DNA of 64,000 nucleotides, taken from positions 8,680,001 to 8,744,000 of the forward strand of contig CP053152.1 of assembly GCA_014607495.2 (NCBI GenBank), in the 5' to 3' direction. The DNA comes from Carposina sasakii. Taxonomy: Eukaryota > Arthropoda > Insecta > Lepidoptera > Carposinidae. The notes under the pieces were generated by a model. The model was not told the DNA's origin, did not search any database, and worked only from the letters and a program-made list of their open reading frames with translations. Below, piece by piece: positions 53,501 to 64,000 of this stretch. The number at the start of each line of letters is the position of its first letter. The stretch's first letter is position 1. Position numbers and translations under genes: made by a program.

Positions 53501-56500
53501 ACATATCTATTAAAAATGTAGGAAAGACAAATAATAAATTAATTAAATCTGTATGCTCAACCTGTTCATGTGCCACTGGGCTGTCATGCCTGATATATGA
53601 ACGGCCAAATGTCGGTAGACAGTACACGTATCTATCTGTTTCTGTATAGATTTGATCAAAATATCATCCAGCTTCAAACTTTGATAATGGCTAACATTTT
53701 AGGCGGGAGTAAGCGAGGCGGCGGGCGCTCACCTACTGGCCGAGGTCCCCACATGCGCGGGCGGCAGCTGGCGACGTCGCCACGAGCCGCGACCTGCGCT
53801 GTCTAGACAGCTGTCTTCGCCGCCTCCCTCTATGCAGCATCCTTACAAGTATGTGTAAGATTTTGACGACTTTGCTTAAAACCACGTCGTTAAATATTTG
53901 TATGGAATTTTCATACAAGTGGGTAGGTTTGTAGTTATTAATATAGAAAAGGTCACATTTATAATTTAAAGGGGAAACTATGGAATTAAATGGATTGTAT
54001 TTATGTTGAATTAACTGACAAAATGGGCTAAAAAGCTACCGGAAACAAAATTCTTAGTAACTAACCATAATACCACTCACTCGCAATCCGGTGTCGGTTG
54101 CCCTGGCGTTGTCGGCGTCATTCCCATAGCCGCTTCAGATATTGTGTGTTGAGCATGTGTCTAGAGTCCATTCTCCATGGTCTAAGCCTACGTGGATAGA
54201 TATGGTATACGGCATGGTATAGTGCAAAACTACGTGCACGAACAGAGCCTTTCAACAGTAAGAGTACTTATCTGTATATTTGTTGGAAATAATTTATATT
54301 ATTTACTTATAGGTCTAATAGTTTGTGAAATGCTCCATAGTTTACTATGACTTGAATATGAATTTTCAGATGGCGACGCGAAATTCGTCGTGCAGTAAGC
54401 GCGGATGCTTCAAATACAACCCTGCAACGGGAAGCAAGTGCTTTGAGAAGACTGTTCAGGCCACGGACTCATCGCACGGTCAGGTAAATAATTATATAAA
54501 CCAATATAAACAAAATAGGTATTTTAGTGTAAAATAGCTAGAATGACTTTGCGATACTGTCTAGGTTTTCTATAAAGCCTAGCATCATGAAAATACATAT
54601 GAATTATAAACTTAGGTAAGTACTTGTATATTATAGTTTTATGAATTTTAGACAATATAATAGAAATGTATTTTACAGGTGGACACCGAGGACCCCGCGT
54701 CATTTGCTCAGTTCTGATTCAGATGCGACAGCTGAAGAAAATCAATCAAACGGTAGGTAAACTTACTTCGAAATCGTATAAAATTATCCAACAACAAGAA
54801 ATTAAACTTACCTAACTAACCTTCCACCTAGAGACATGACATTTGAAACTTTCTTTAAAACTTTATCTAGGCTTAGAATATAAGTAATACAGCATGTTTT
54901 TACAATTAGGAACAGCAGAATCTGCGATGGACGCGACCTTAACATCATTAACATCAAACGGCATCGAAACCACAGTCGTCACAGTACCCGAGGATGAGCT
55001 TCCGCAGGACAATAAGGAGCCCGACAGTCAGGACAGTGAGGTAACCTAAACTATGATAATGTAGTCGATTTTGACCGTAATACTACATAAACTATAAATT
55101 AGTTATGTCTGATTAGTTAGGAATGTTCATCCAATTTTTGTGATTGTCGTATACCTCCTCTTTTGCTATTTAGGTACATCGGAAAGTCGTGACGTTTAGT
55201 TACCCTAAAAACATATACAGGATGATTTTTGGTCGTCAACGTTCCCGAAAACTACGGAATCTCCTCATCATCACGATCATTTTTCTCCATGGAAGCATAC
55301 CTGGGAAGTGTCTGGTTTCCAAAATATTAGGGTCCAAAGTTGAGTAAATAGACTGCGTTTTTCTGCATAAATGCACATAGACGCGCGTAGCAGGATTTTT
55401 TCACGAAAAATAATTAATATCTGTCTATAAAAAAACTAACATAAACACTAGACACTATAAATTTCACACGATCAAGGAATTTAAAATTAAAAAAAAAAAA
55501 TTCCCAGCTTTTTTTTTGGCATAAACTTACTTTATTTTATGTATAGAATACGTACCCTTCGTTAAAGGTGGCCACAAAAAAACATCCTGTATAGGTATAC
55601 TGGGAATAACAAAATCGTAGAGTTTAGGAAAATGGTGTTCTTTAGCTCGATAAAGATATCTTTTTGGGAACTTTGCCAACCCTTTGGCGTGGGATCACGC
55701 TTGTATTAGAGAAAAAGAAGAGCTCTGAAATAAATAGCTTTTGAGAGTTCATGGGATATTTTTATTTACTACGACTAGAATTCGTATTTGTTGCCAAATT
55801 TATCTTACCTGATCTCGGTTGTTAACCCTAAGCAATACTAATATTGTAGGTGTATACTTTTATTTGTAGGTAGGTGCAGAATAAACAAACTTATAAAAAT
55901 TATTAATAAAGAAATGAAAATCATCATCAAAACATCGAGAAATTCTAGGTATATAACAAATCCTAACAAAAAAAATACAAAGCACATAGATAGGTACTGC
56001 AAATAGGTAAGCAATCCAAAGGTCGTGTGCGTGACTGCCCGCTTAAAAACAGAGTTTACCAGTATTATTTTGAAGGACAGATAGCCACATTATAGGGGTA
56101 ATGCGCTTAAACACTACCACGGAAGAAATTTCACAAATAGTCAGTTCTACTGAAGAGTCTGAGTACAGTAGGGAAAGCATGAACCTTTTTAAGCGCCGTT
56201 AACACTTTACTCGACTTGCAAACAAAATCTATGAGATATGACATTGAGACGCACTGTGCGTTACGCACTATCGATAGGTTCGTGCTCGCCCAACAGAGCA
56301 GTATTACACTCGCAGCTCACGGAGTGTTTTATTGCGACAAGAGCGTAGTGGTCAGACGAATGGAAAACTCGTACCTTGTCATTGCAGTGTGCGATCTGGT
56401 GCGAATACGCTCGAGCGTGTGGATGGTGCGGCGCGGCGTATGGTGCAACTGCAGCAGCAGCGCAGGCGCTAGCTCTTGGAGCTGATTGCTGGCTCACCTA

Positions 56501-59500
56501 CACCACCTCGCAAAACGCTGAACTGCCTTTGAACGACCAACAAGTTAGTGCTAACCTTGCAGTTTTAAAAGCACATTTTTTTGTCCTTTGCTGGTGTGGT
56601 TTACTGGAATATATCATTGTCCCAGATCATTTACACCTGCTGTAGGACTTCCTCCGTAATCCTGCAGGTCTGGCTACTCCATTTTGGAAAAGATGTATGT
56701 ATAAATATGTAAGGATCTTTTTGATCCTACTTAAACAATACCTGACACATTAAAAATTATTATTTTTGCAGATGTGGTCAAGTGTCCAAATTTATGGCGC
56801 GTGGTGTGTAGGCGGCGCGGTAATGTCGGGGCTGGCGCAGGCGGCGTGCGCGAGCGCAGGTGCGGCGGCTCGAAGAGCACTCCACGAGCGCCTGTTGCAC
56901 GCAACGTTACATTCCACGTTGCAATATCACGCAACGGGAGCCGGACCGCTTATGTACCGGTTTTCAGCTGACGTGCAAGTTATTGATAAGGTATGTTGGA
57001 ACTATCTGCTCTTAAATAAGATCGTGTTGATATAAGCTAGCTTAAGTAGTAGATCGGCTTTGTAAACCCTTGAAAATTACCACGAGATCAGTTAAGTCAT
57101 TAGACATAATCAAAAACCTGCTTACTTTCCCTGTTGCATCTTTCCCTTGCCGTAGTCAATCTAAATCTTAGCCGATAATAGTACCTACTCGTACTTACTT
57201 GTATTTGTACCGTATTTCCAGAAGCTACCAACAGCCGTGTCCCGCTGGGTCCAGCTGGCCCTAATCTGCGTGGCCGCCCTACTTGTCAATGCGGCCGCCG
57301 CGCCCTGGTCGCTGCTGGCGATGCTACCGGCTGTGCTCTTCTATCTCACGCTTCAGGCCGTTTATCTTCGTAATGCTAGGTGATTTTATTAGGTTTGAAT
57401 TAGATTAACTAGAAATACCTACTATTAAAACTAGAGACAGATGAACTCTTCTCGATCATTGAGATAACATTATAAACATGTTGGAAATTGACGACACGAA
57501 TCCATATACTTAGTGCAATCTAGCTCAGAATATAACAGGACGGTTAGTACGAACTTATTTACGTTCCGTAATGCTACCAACCGAATGCTAAATTTCCTTC
57601 CTTAGTATTCCTAAACTCTTTCAGAGAGCTCCAACGATTAGAAGCGGCCAGCGCGGGTCGCGTGGTGTCCCTGGCGGCAGAGACGTGCGCGGGCGCAGGC
57701 TCGGTGCGCGCGGGCCGCCTGCAGGCGCGCATGCTCGCCGCCATGATGCAGAGGCTGGACGCCAACCACAACGCCTTGCTGCTGCTCAACTCTGCCAATA
57801 GATGGCTTGGCCTCACTATGGTAATCATAATACATATAAAATGTTTTGTTCTGAATGACTGCGAATCACACGTAAACCGCTAATCTTGAATACCTGAAAC
57901 TAGGAGGGTGTGTTCTTTCGAAACTTTCACAACAGTAAATAACGAGAATTCTAAAGTTTACGCGGGCGAACACTAGTAAAAATAAAATGAACTGCCTTTT
58001 AATACATACCTTCGTGTTAGATAAGGGGGTCAATTCAGCATATCTGATCTATTTATAACCTTCCTCCTTTGTGAAGTATAGCAAAATTTGTTAAGGGGCC
58101 ACTTTATAGATATTCTAAATTAAATGTTGTGTACTAGGACTTAGTAGGCGCAGCAAGTGTTTGCGTGTCTCTGGGCGTGGCGTTACTAAGTGGCGGCGGC
58201 GCGGCAGTGGCCGGGCTGGCAGGGACGTACTCGCTGCTGCTGCCGACCTACCTCGCGCACCTCGCCAAGGCTAGGGCGGACTTGGACCTACAACTTGCCG
58301 CAGTCGAGCGAGTGAGGAGCGACACCAACATCGAACAGGAGGACTATAGAGATGACTGTAAGGCATTTTTATTGCTTTTTGGAAGGGATCACAAGGGAGT
58401 GTTGTTAACTGTGACTGAGGGATAATGATTATACTTAATCATATTTTGGTTGCTGGTACGAGTTTGAGATACAAATAGGGCTAAACACGCAGTAGGTAAC
58501 ATATTACAATACTACTGTACGTTCTACCTATACTAGATACTCGTACTTCGACTTTTATGCACAACTACTAACCAAGTAGGTACCTTCTACTTTTCAAACT
58601 AGACCATACGTGGTACCTCGAATCTGACAATTCAATATCTCAAGCACTGGCAAATCAGTCGCTATGAGAAACTATAGCCAAACACCTAGCATGCAATACG
58701 TACCTACCTAACTGCTACTTACTACAACAACAACAATGGTTTACACACTTCAATAATTTGTATATACGAGTAGGTACTTGACTTGCCTACAATCATTTTC
58801 AGGTCCCATACCTTCTGGGTGGCAGAGAAACGGAAAGTTAGATTTCGAAAATATCAGCGTCAACCATGAGCCTAAAGCACCTACGATCCTGCATAACATC
58901 AATATTTCTATCAAACCTGGAGAAAAGGTAAACAAACACAAACGAATTATTTGCAACAAATAATTCATCACACACTTGGACTATTACATGGGCCGGCTAA
59001 ACCGTAGGTGTGTGTGTGTGTGTGTGTATTATTTTTGCATTTTAATTCCATCTCTTGGAAATCGCAGCCGCCTGCTTGCAAAAGGATATTTTACATCACT
59101 TCGTTTCAATCTAATTAATTGTACATCCAACTTCAGGTAGCAATCTGCGGACGCAGTGGCAGTGGAAAATCAACGCTTCTCCAAACATGCGCCAATGCCA
59201 CGACAATTCGATCCGGCCATGTGTTTGTGGACGGTCAGGACATCACCCGCGTCCCCTTACGGACCCTCCGGCATAGGGTCGTGGTAGCGCCACAAGACAT
59301 CGTCATGTTCTCGGGGACCTTGCGAGAGAATCTGGACCCGTTAGCCGTCCACACCGATGAAGAGATATGGATAAGTTTGAAAGCTGTTGGACTATATGAC
59401 TTTGTGAGCACGCAGCCTGCTGGATTAGGTAATATACAATTTTGCCTGATATTCTTAAACTTCATCTTTGGACTAGCCTCTTCCCGTTACGCGCATGATA

Positions 59501-61122
59501 TTCTTGAACTACATATGAAAATTTTTCACAAACTTTACAACACATTAACCTACACAATAAGATCGCTATGGTCTTTTACCGCGGGAACTAAGTAAAGGCA
59601 ACGATAATAAATACATGATAATGAGGGATTTTCTGACAAGTTAAAATAGATGGCGTGAATCTCCTACCCTAGCTGCACCCCCCTTCGCCTCCCCCTGTAC
59701 GTGTCCACACAGAATTTCGGGTAGGAGATTCGCTCACGCCATCTACGAGTATCCAGGTGATTTGTGCTATTTTTTATGCTTTTAATAGTTGTCATAAAAT
59801 CCCTCATTATAGAAACATCCATGACTCGGCAACATGACGTTTGCACCTGCCCGGATTTAAAGCCAGTACCTAAGGTATATTACAGGGTGTTTTTTGTGGC
59901 CACCTTTAACGAAGGGTACGTATTATATTCATGAAATAAAGTAAGTTTATGCCAAAAAAATTGCTGGGAAATTTTTTTTTTTATTTAAATTCCTTGATCG
60001 TGCGAAATTTATAGTGTCTAGTGTTTATGTTAGTTTTTTTATAGACAAATATTAATTATTTTTCGTGAAAAAATCCTGCTACGCGCGTCTATGTGCATTT
60101 ATGCAGAAAAACGCAGTCTATTTACTCAACTTTGGACCCTAATATTTTGGAAAACAGACACTTCCCAGGTATGCTTCCATGGAGAAAAATGATCGTGATG
60201 ATGAGGAAATTCCGTAGTTTTCGGGAACGTTGACGACCAAAAATCACCCTGTATAGTGCGGCAAGCAGGGTCACTCACCAACTACTACCAACTACGCCAA
60301 TAGGTCAACTGTTAAAATTAACTACACTACTAATATAAGTGCACAGCTATATAGTTAGGTAGATTACACACCTTAAATTATACAACTTAACAATGTCCAT
60401 AACCCCACAGAATGCCAGGTGGGTCGTTCCCGCAGCGGGTGGAGCGGGGGCCGGGCGGCGCGTGCGGCGGCGGCGCGGGCGGCCTTACGCGCGCGTCTCG
60501 CAGGCGCGTTGCTATTGGACGAGCCAGGCGCCGCGCTGGACGCCGCTGGCGAACGAGCCTTACTGGCCGCGCTGCCTAACGCTGCGCCTAACACTACTGT
60601 TATTACTGTCGCGGTAAATCCACGAATATATTTTTTACTATTTAAAATCAATTTTTCGCATGTGGATAAAGTTATAAAGGCGATAAAGTTGATGTTTATC
60701 TTTATAAAGTTTTAGAGGAAACAGCTTCAAATTGATTTATCGGTTTGAGCTATCAGCCTGTGGAAAAATCTGCCCTTAACCATAATGTGTACCCAAATAT
60801 TAGGCCGGACGGGGGGAGGGGTAATTAAATACTTAATACCTTCGTGAGCTCAGAGACCTACAAGACTTGAGGCGCGTCAACAAGTCGTTATGCCTTAGGA
60901 TATATAGTGACGGACTGCAACTTGGCTAATCAACTATAGTGCACCTACAAGTCTAGCGTATACATATTCTGTTTTCAGCACCGCATAGCATCAGTTAGAG
61001 GTTACGACCGCGCGATAGTCCTAGAGGAGGGTCGAGTAGTGGAGCAGGGCGCTGTGGCAGCGCTGCTAGCACAACCCTCGTCAAGACTCGCTCGTATGCT
61101 GGCTACCACCAGGCAGGTTTAG
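43874..61122 (+). CDS. Sur: ABCC transporter, sulfonylurea receptor (SUR)-like
   Basis: Exons: 43874-44010, 44196-44571, 47450-47680, 47766-48095, 48809-49012, 49084-49384, 49476-49657, 49755-50067, 51625-51730, 51924-52075, 52344-52588, 53199-53411, 53703-53848, 54370-54483, 54679-54752, 54910-55040, 56388-56543, 56772-56990, 57222-57379, 57625-57820, 58138-58357, 58803-58927, 59137-59428, 60411-60613, 60979-61122. They join in phase into 1655 codons plus TAG. Order: TMD0 (1-171), linker with [23 protein letters not shown]1, acidic stretch, NBD1 (Walker [10 protein letters not shown] Lys705, LSGGQ 791-795, VALDEP), long basic linker, TMD2, NBD2 (GRSGSGKST Lys1454, LLDEP, H-loop His after ITVA). 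NBD1 wording ([24 protein letters not shown]) follows SUR closely. SURs bind Mg-nucleotides and gate inward-rectifier K+ channels at the membrane. Another ABCC member cannot be fully excluded. A short exon may be missing between 55040 and 56388. Confidence 0.88.
44572..47449 (+). other. Sur intron 2 with repeat and microsatellite
   Basis: 45789-46077 resembles a short dispersed lepidopteran element (TACTAATAAGTATTATAAAGG at the start, GCGGGCGTCCACAAG at the end) containing an (ATGG)n microsatellite at 45828-45888. The open frames at 44588-45046 (-) and 45338-45670 (+) show no known protein. Confidence 0.5.
47450..49657 (+). CDS. Sur: Sur lasso linker and TMD1 (five exons)
   Basis: Exons 47450-47680, 47766-48095, 48809-49012, 49084-49384 and 49476-49657. 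They encode the amphipathic linker ([32 protein letters not shown]), [31 protein letters not shown] with an acidic loop, [20 protein letters not shown] (a standard ABCC TMD1 signature) and the final TMD1 helices. The acceptor at 48808 was chosen over an earlier AG because it gives the family's LQ...MIYDKC junction. Confidence 0.88.
48244..48733. repeat. Inverted repeat carrying a LINE tail, in Sur intron 4
   Basis: The left arm 48244-48377 (GAGGGCTCGCC ... CAAGCACCCAGCATG) is repeated inverted at 48600-48733. Between them lie a LINE 3' tail (48379-48470, CATCATCATCATCAGCCTAT) and a further small inverted pair (GCTGCTAATC / GATTAGCAGC). The right arm ends 75 nt before the next Sur acceptor. 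Confidence 0.75.
49755..52588 (+). CDS. Sur: Sur acidic segment and NBD1 (four exons)
   Basis: Exon 49755-50067 encodes [14 protein letters not shown], an acidic Asp/Glu-rich stretch, then FRNAAFSWG at the start of NBD1. Exon 51625-51730 carries Walker A ([20 protein letters not shown]), 51924-52075 the Q-loop ([16 protein letters not shown]) and 52344-52588 the signature LSGGQRVRV and Walker [14 protein letters not shown] Glu follows the Walker B Asp, whereas vertebrate SUR NBD1 has Asp there. A 1.45-kb Helitron-like element sits in the intron between the first two of these exons. Confidence 0.9.
50140..51593 (+). mobile_element. Helitron-like element with minisatellite, in a Sur intron
   Basis: Begins TCTATACTAATATTATAAAG and ends GGCGGGTCACTAG followed by T. 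The GTTTGTTT run and the sequence after it match the 19607-20402 element in opposite orientation. 51030-51560 holds diverged tandem copies of the same GATTTCCCGAAATTCCCATG-type unit. It encodes no protein. It separates the two exons at the start of NBD1; the end lies 32 nt before the Walker A exon. Confidence 0.62.
53199..55040 (+). CDS. Sur: Sur linker between NBD1 and TMD2 (five exons)
   Basis: Exons 53199-53411, 53703-53848, 54370-54483, 54679-54752 and 54910-55040. The first completes NBD1 (VIAMEDGRI). The rest encode about 210 residues of basic, Ser/Pro-rich low-complexity sequence ([21 protein letters not shown]), turning acidic at the end ([19 protein letters not shown]). No domain is recognisable. 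The splice sites and phases are consistent, but without conserved residues these small exons are the least certain of the gene. Confidence 0.65.
55174..55188 (+). CDS. Sur: Possible 15-nt microexon of Sur (VHRKV)
   Basis: A good polypyrimidine tract and acceptor (cctcctcttttgctatttag) precede gtacatcggaaagtc, followed by GTGACG. Inserted in frame it yields [18 protein letters not shown], closer to the usual ABCC start of TMD2 (a Lys/Arg-Val step before the helix) than the direct join E-CAIW. The donor is weak. Without it the frame is unchanged, so the sequence cannot decide. Confidence 0.25.
55216..55591 (-). mobile_element. MITE, TACAGGATG family, inverted copy
   Basis: Starts TACAGGATGATTTTTGGTCG and ends AAAAAAACATCCTGTA; it is the reverse complement of the 59881-60253 copy. 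It lies in the Sur intron between the linker and TMD2, 28 nt after the possible microexon. The rest of this intron (55592-56387) shows no supported exon. Confidence 0.8.
56388..58357 (+). CDS. Sur: Sur TMD2 (five exons)
   Basis: Exons 56388-56543, 56772-56990, 57222-57379, 57625-57820 and 58138-58357. Recognisable pieces are [55 protein letters not shown] (close to the SUR form) and NANRWLG-type [10 protein letters not shown]. The usual P-M-x-F-F-D-x-x-P-x-G-R stretch before RFSAD is altered to [11 protein letters not shown], losing the FFD triplet. The exons are very GC-rich and Ala-rich. Confidence 0.85.
58803..61122 (+). CDS. Sur: Sur NBD2 and C-terminus (four exons)
   Basis: Exons 58803-58927, 59137-59428, 60411-60613 and 60979-61122. 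NBD2 begins [18 protein letters not shown]; Walker A is [13 protein letters not shown]; the Q-loop region is [20 protein letters not shown]; Walker B is [12 protein letters not shown]; the H-loop His opens the last exon ([20 protein letters not shown]). The signature region reads [18 protein letters not shown] instead of a standard SxGQRQLxCLARALL, so the conserved Gln is lost. The protein ends [11 protein letters not shown] and TAG. Confidence 0.9.
59619..59810. mobile_element. MITE, AATGAGGGATTTT family, copy 1
   Basis: Left end AATGAGGGATTTTCTGACAA and right end AAAATCCCTCATT are inverted repeats. Inside, ATGGCGTGAATCTCCTACCC and GGTAGGAGATTCGCTCACGC form a second inverted pair. A related copy lies at 62674-62890. 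Confidence 0.75.
59881..60253 (+). mobile_element. MITE, TACAGGGTGTTTTTTGTGG copy
   Basis: A full-length member of the TACAGGATG family with both tips intact (TACAGGGTG ... CACCCTGTA). It lies in the Sur intron between the Walker A exon and the signature exon of NBD2. Confidence 0.8.
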
Positions 61123-62073
61123 TTCGAATCGAATCTGATTATCTATATCTCAAGAAACCTCGACATGTTTATTATTGGTGTTAAAATAATGGCGGTATGA
61201 ACGCACTTTATTATATTACTTCTGCAATACTTATTACGTCCTGACCGTTGAAACAAATATGCCGAGACAATAATCACTATTGTAATAATATGTACCCAAT
61301 AGATCTGAATTCGAATGCAAATTAATTAACTTCTAATATTTTGTGAGATATCACTAAGCTTTTTTAGACTACGCTATGCTCTTGTGCTATTATAGGTATA
61401 GGAAATAAGGATTTAAGCATGATAAACCAATTATACAGTTAAGTTGGTATTGGAACGTATCCATAATAATGTACGGTGCGCTAAATTGTTTTACTATGGA
61501 TGCTTTTATCTTATAGCGTAGTCTTAAAAGAGCTTAACTAATAAGCAGCCTTTCCCAGCTAACTTTACTGCCAATGGGTTATTATTATTACGCAATTTAG
61601 AGTTATCCGGTAAACCTCCAGGTAAATCGCAATACAAAATATATCTACTTTTGAAAATATATGAGGTTTAGCAGTAGGTACTGAATAACTGCATTGTGCA
61701 GTTTAATTACACTAGATAATATAATATTTCTACATCCAATATAATAATATAATAGGTAGAATTTCATTGAGATCTGATAAATATTGAGTATTATTAGAAT
61801 CACAAGATGTAAGTCAGTATTAAGTTTAGATCTGAATAATTAAATTATATTATATAAGTTTTCTACTATTGTTATATACCTTTTTTAAAATTTTGTAGAA
61901 AGCATCCTCTGTTCATAACGCTTCTCTGAACATACCCCTTTTGTTACACCCTGTATAAATAATAGGTAAAAATAGAAGTATTAAGTACGTACTTAAAGAT
62001 TACATAAGTAATAACATTTTAAAGAACAATCATCCATCAACATTCATGGGACATGTTAAAATATACTTTAACT

Positions 62074-62208
62074 TAGGGCCGATTTTTCCAAACGTCAGAT
62101 AGCGTATCAGAAGAATAAAGTCTTTCTCTAAAAATTTATCATGATAGAGACAGCAACAAGTTGATCCTTTATATAGGCTATCTGACGTTTGGAAAAATCA
62201 GCCCTTAG
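62074..62208. mobile_element. Fold-back MITE with CCAAACGTCAGATAG arms
   Basis: TTAGGGCCGATTTTTCCAAA and CGTCAGATAG at the left pair with CTATCTGACG and TTTGGAAAAATCAGCCCTTA at the right. The arms are about 30 nt and the element about 135 bp. Confidence 0.8.
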
Positions 62209-62673
62209 TTAACTACAGGAAACCTAAACACTCCTAAACTTTCATATCCATGGCAAAAATAGCCAACAAACTGAAACGATTCAACTCAAGTCTGTTGAGT
62301 TTGAAATCCTTATTTTGCAAAAATAATATTATGGAATCCTTCGAATGTTACCAACTGTTAATGAATATATTTGACAATAAATAAAAAATGGGGCCTGATT
62401 TCATATTGTCCTGTAAATTAAAATTGTATCTCTAATAGTCTGAATAATCGAACTTTCTAAAGTGCCTGCCTAAACTTAAATGAAATTCAAATCAAGTCCA
62501 AATCTCGATTGTTAATCAAGCGAGTATTCACTTAACACCTTGTTACAAGTAATAGCAATAAAAAATGTATGAAACATATTTATAGAGTAGTCTATGTAAG
62601 TGAAGTATTGAAAAATTTAATTTATATTATGAAATGCTTATTAAAGATCCAATAAATAATAATAATCATAGTC

Positions 62674-62890
62674 ACCCAATGAGGGATTTTCTGACAAGTT
62701 AAAATAACTGTCAAAGATAGATGGCGTGAGCGCATCTCCTACCCTAATCCCCCCACCTCACCTCCCCCAGCTCGAAGGATATTGTAATAGTCCATTGATG
62801 TCTTTTGTTTTCGGCATGGAGATGCGCTCACGCCATCTATCCAGGTGATTTGTACTATTTTTTTGGGAACACTCCCAATGAGAGATTTTT
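62674..62890. mobile_element. MITE, AATGAGGGATTTT family, copy 2
   Basis: Matches 59619-59810 at both ends (CCCAATGAGGGATTTTCTGA ... GATTTTTT) and carries the inner pair GATGGCGTGAGCGCATCTCC / GGAGATGCGCTCACGCCATC. The centre differs between the two copies. Confidence 0.75.
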
Positions 62891-64000
62891 TGTTTGTTTG
62901 TAAAATGAGACTGACATAATTAAATTAGAATACATACCTATAAATCACAATGACTTGGGATTAACCGCATATCTAATTGTAGACCAAATATATTAATAAT
63001 GACACAAATAATTAATTATTTTAGGTATTATTATTATACTCAGTATCATATTATTAACACCTAAGCTCGCTTATGAGGTGAAATAACACGTACGATAATT
63101 TATTTATAATATTTTTAAGTCTATACCTGTCTGTCTATATAGTATTGAGTTTCTTTAATTAAAACATTAAAGGACATGTATAAAAACACGTGTTTCATTT
63201 CCAAATTGTATTTCCAATAAAACAACAATTGCACATAACTCGATTAAAGCTCGCAGGCGGCGCAGGCGCACCAGTCAGTGTGCTACCAGAGTCAACGTAC
63301 ATCATAAAATTATATCACTACATAACAAATTACAACAAGGTTTACGTTGGCACCAATTTACATAGTCATATAAAAACGTCTGTGTCACCACAAACCATAT
63401 AAAAATATACTTATAGTACTTACGCAATTACACTTACAGTAAATTCTACAATAAATCTCGACGCGTCCAATAAATTCATTTTTACACTTACTTCTACATT
63501 GGTATTCACGTGAAGTGGCGGGACGGCAGACTATACAACTGCAATGCTATCACAAGGTGTAGGAATCACTTCCGAAACTTCATTATAGATAGGCCGTATT
63601 CATAGTAGCATCTTTGGTAAACAATGTTATGATAGTACATACATCTTTTGTTCTGAATATTCGTAGCTTATGACATTTCATTGGAGGCACTATCATAGGC
63701 CACAATATTGTACAATTATTTTAAAGATATTATTTTGAAACATGTGGTGCTCTGTATGTATACAATATGTGCTATACAATTTTTGGTTATGTATAACAAA
63801 GTTATTTTTATAATGAGGTAGTTTAGAAAAAAATCAGGCAGTCGTTAAGTAAACAACAAAATAATTATCACCACCTTTAAAAGACTACAAGACATTTAAA
63901 TCAACTTAACAATTGAAGAAAAATATTACATGACAGTGTCCATAAAATTTTCGAAGTAATTTATTCTTCTAACCATACAAATTGTTTGCCAAATATCTCC

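Larger units (their letters stand above)
61123..64000. other. Sur 3' UTR and downstream sequence with MITEs
   Basis: AATAAA at 62376-62381 and 62557-62562 are possible poly(A) signals, though none lies close to the stop. The region holds a half copy of the palindromic MITE (61889-61955), a 135-bp fold-back MITE (62074-62208, TTAGGGCCGATTTTTCC ends) and the AATGAGGGATTTT MITE (62674-62890). A small GC-rich patch at 63245-63300 is unexplained. I find no other gene to the end of the window. Confidence 0.5.

Noticed and set aside
63245..63300. GC-rich patch as the last exon of a minus-strand neighbour
   Set aside because: A short open frame exists, but there is no family motif, and splice sites and poly(A) position are not convincing.

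Overview
This window reads as nuclear DNA of an insect, most likely a moth or butterfly. It is AT-rich, its genes are cut into short exons by GT-AG introns, and it is full of repeats I associate with Lepidoptera: MITEs ending in TACAGGGTG, LINE 3' ends with an ATGATGATG tail, a tRNA-derived SINE-like family, and Helitron-like elements ending in CTAGT. I cannot name the species. All three genes lie on the + strand; exons were assembled by hand from splice sites, reading phase and family motifs.

Region 1 (6799-22896): the Rbfox/A2BP1 (Fox-1) splicing factor, lacking upstream first exons. Twelve exons in any one transcript give 399 codons plus stop, with the RRM on four exons and the family's C-terminal tyrosine-rich end. 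Two points stand out. The 93-nt exon inside the RRM has UGCAUG, the site Rbfox proteins bind, twice just before its acceptor and once across its donor. Further on, two exons (14253-14355 and 14391-14499) have the same entry and exit phases but lie only 35 nt apart, so they can hardly be spliced to each other; UGCAUG sits in this gap at both splice sites. The next intron holds an inverted repeat with arms of about 850 bp.

Region 2 (28405-38889): a complete cGMP-dependent protein kinase of 11 exons and 746 residues. The kinase domain looks catalytically intact, but both nucleotide-binding pockets lack the threonine that normally selects cGMP (Arg-Phe-Ala and Arg-Leu-Ala instead of Arg-Thr-Ala).

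Region 3 (43874-61122): a complete ABCC transporter of 25 exons and about 1655 residues. Its TMD0, the start of its first core domain and NBD1 resemble the sulfonylurea receptor (SUR), the regulatory subunit of ATP-sensitive K+ channels. NBD2 has a normal Walker A but an eroded, alanine-rich signature region.

The rest (1-6798, 22897-28404, 38890-43873, 61123-64000 and the larger introns) holds untranslated regions, GC-rich promoter-like patches and mobile-element debris. The three genes are not an operon. They share a signalling and excitability flavour (neuronal/muscle splicing, cGMP signalling, K+ channel regulation), but I see no evidence that they are co-regulated.
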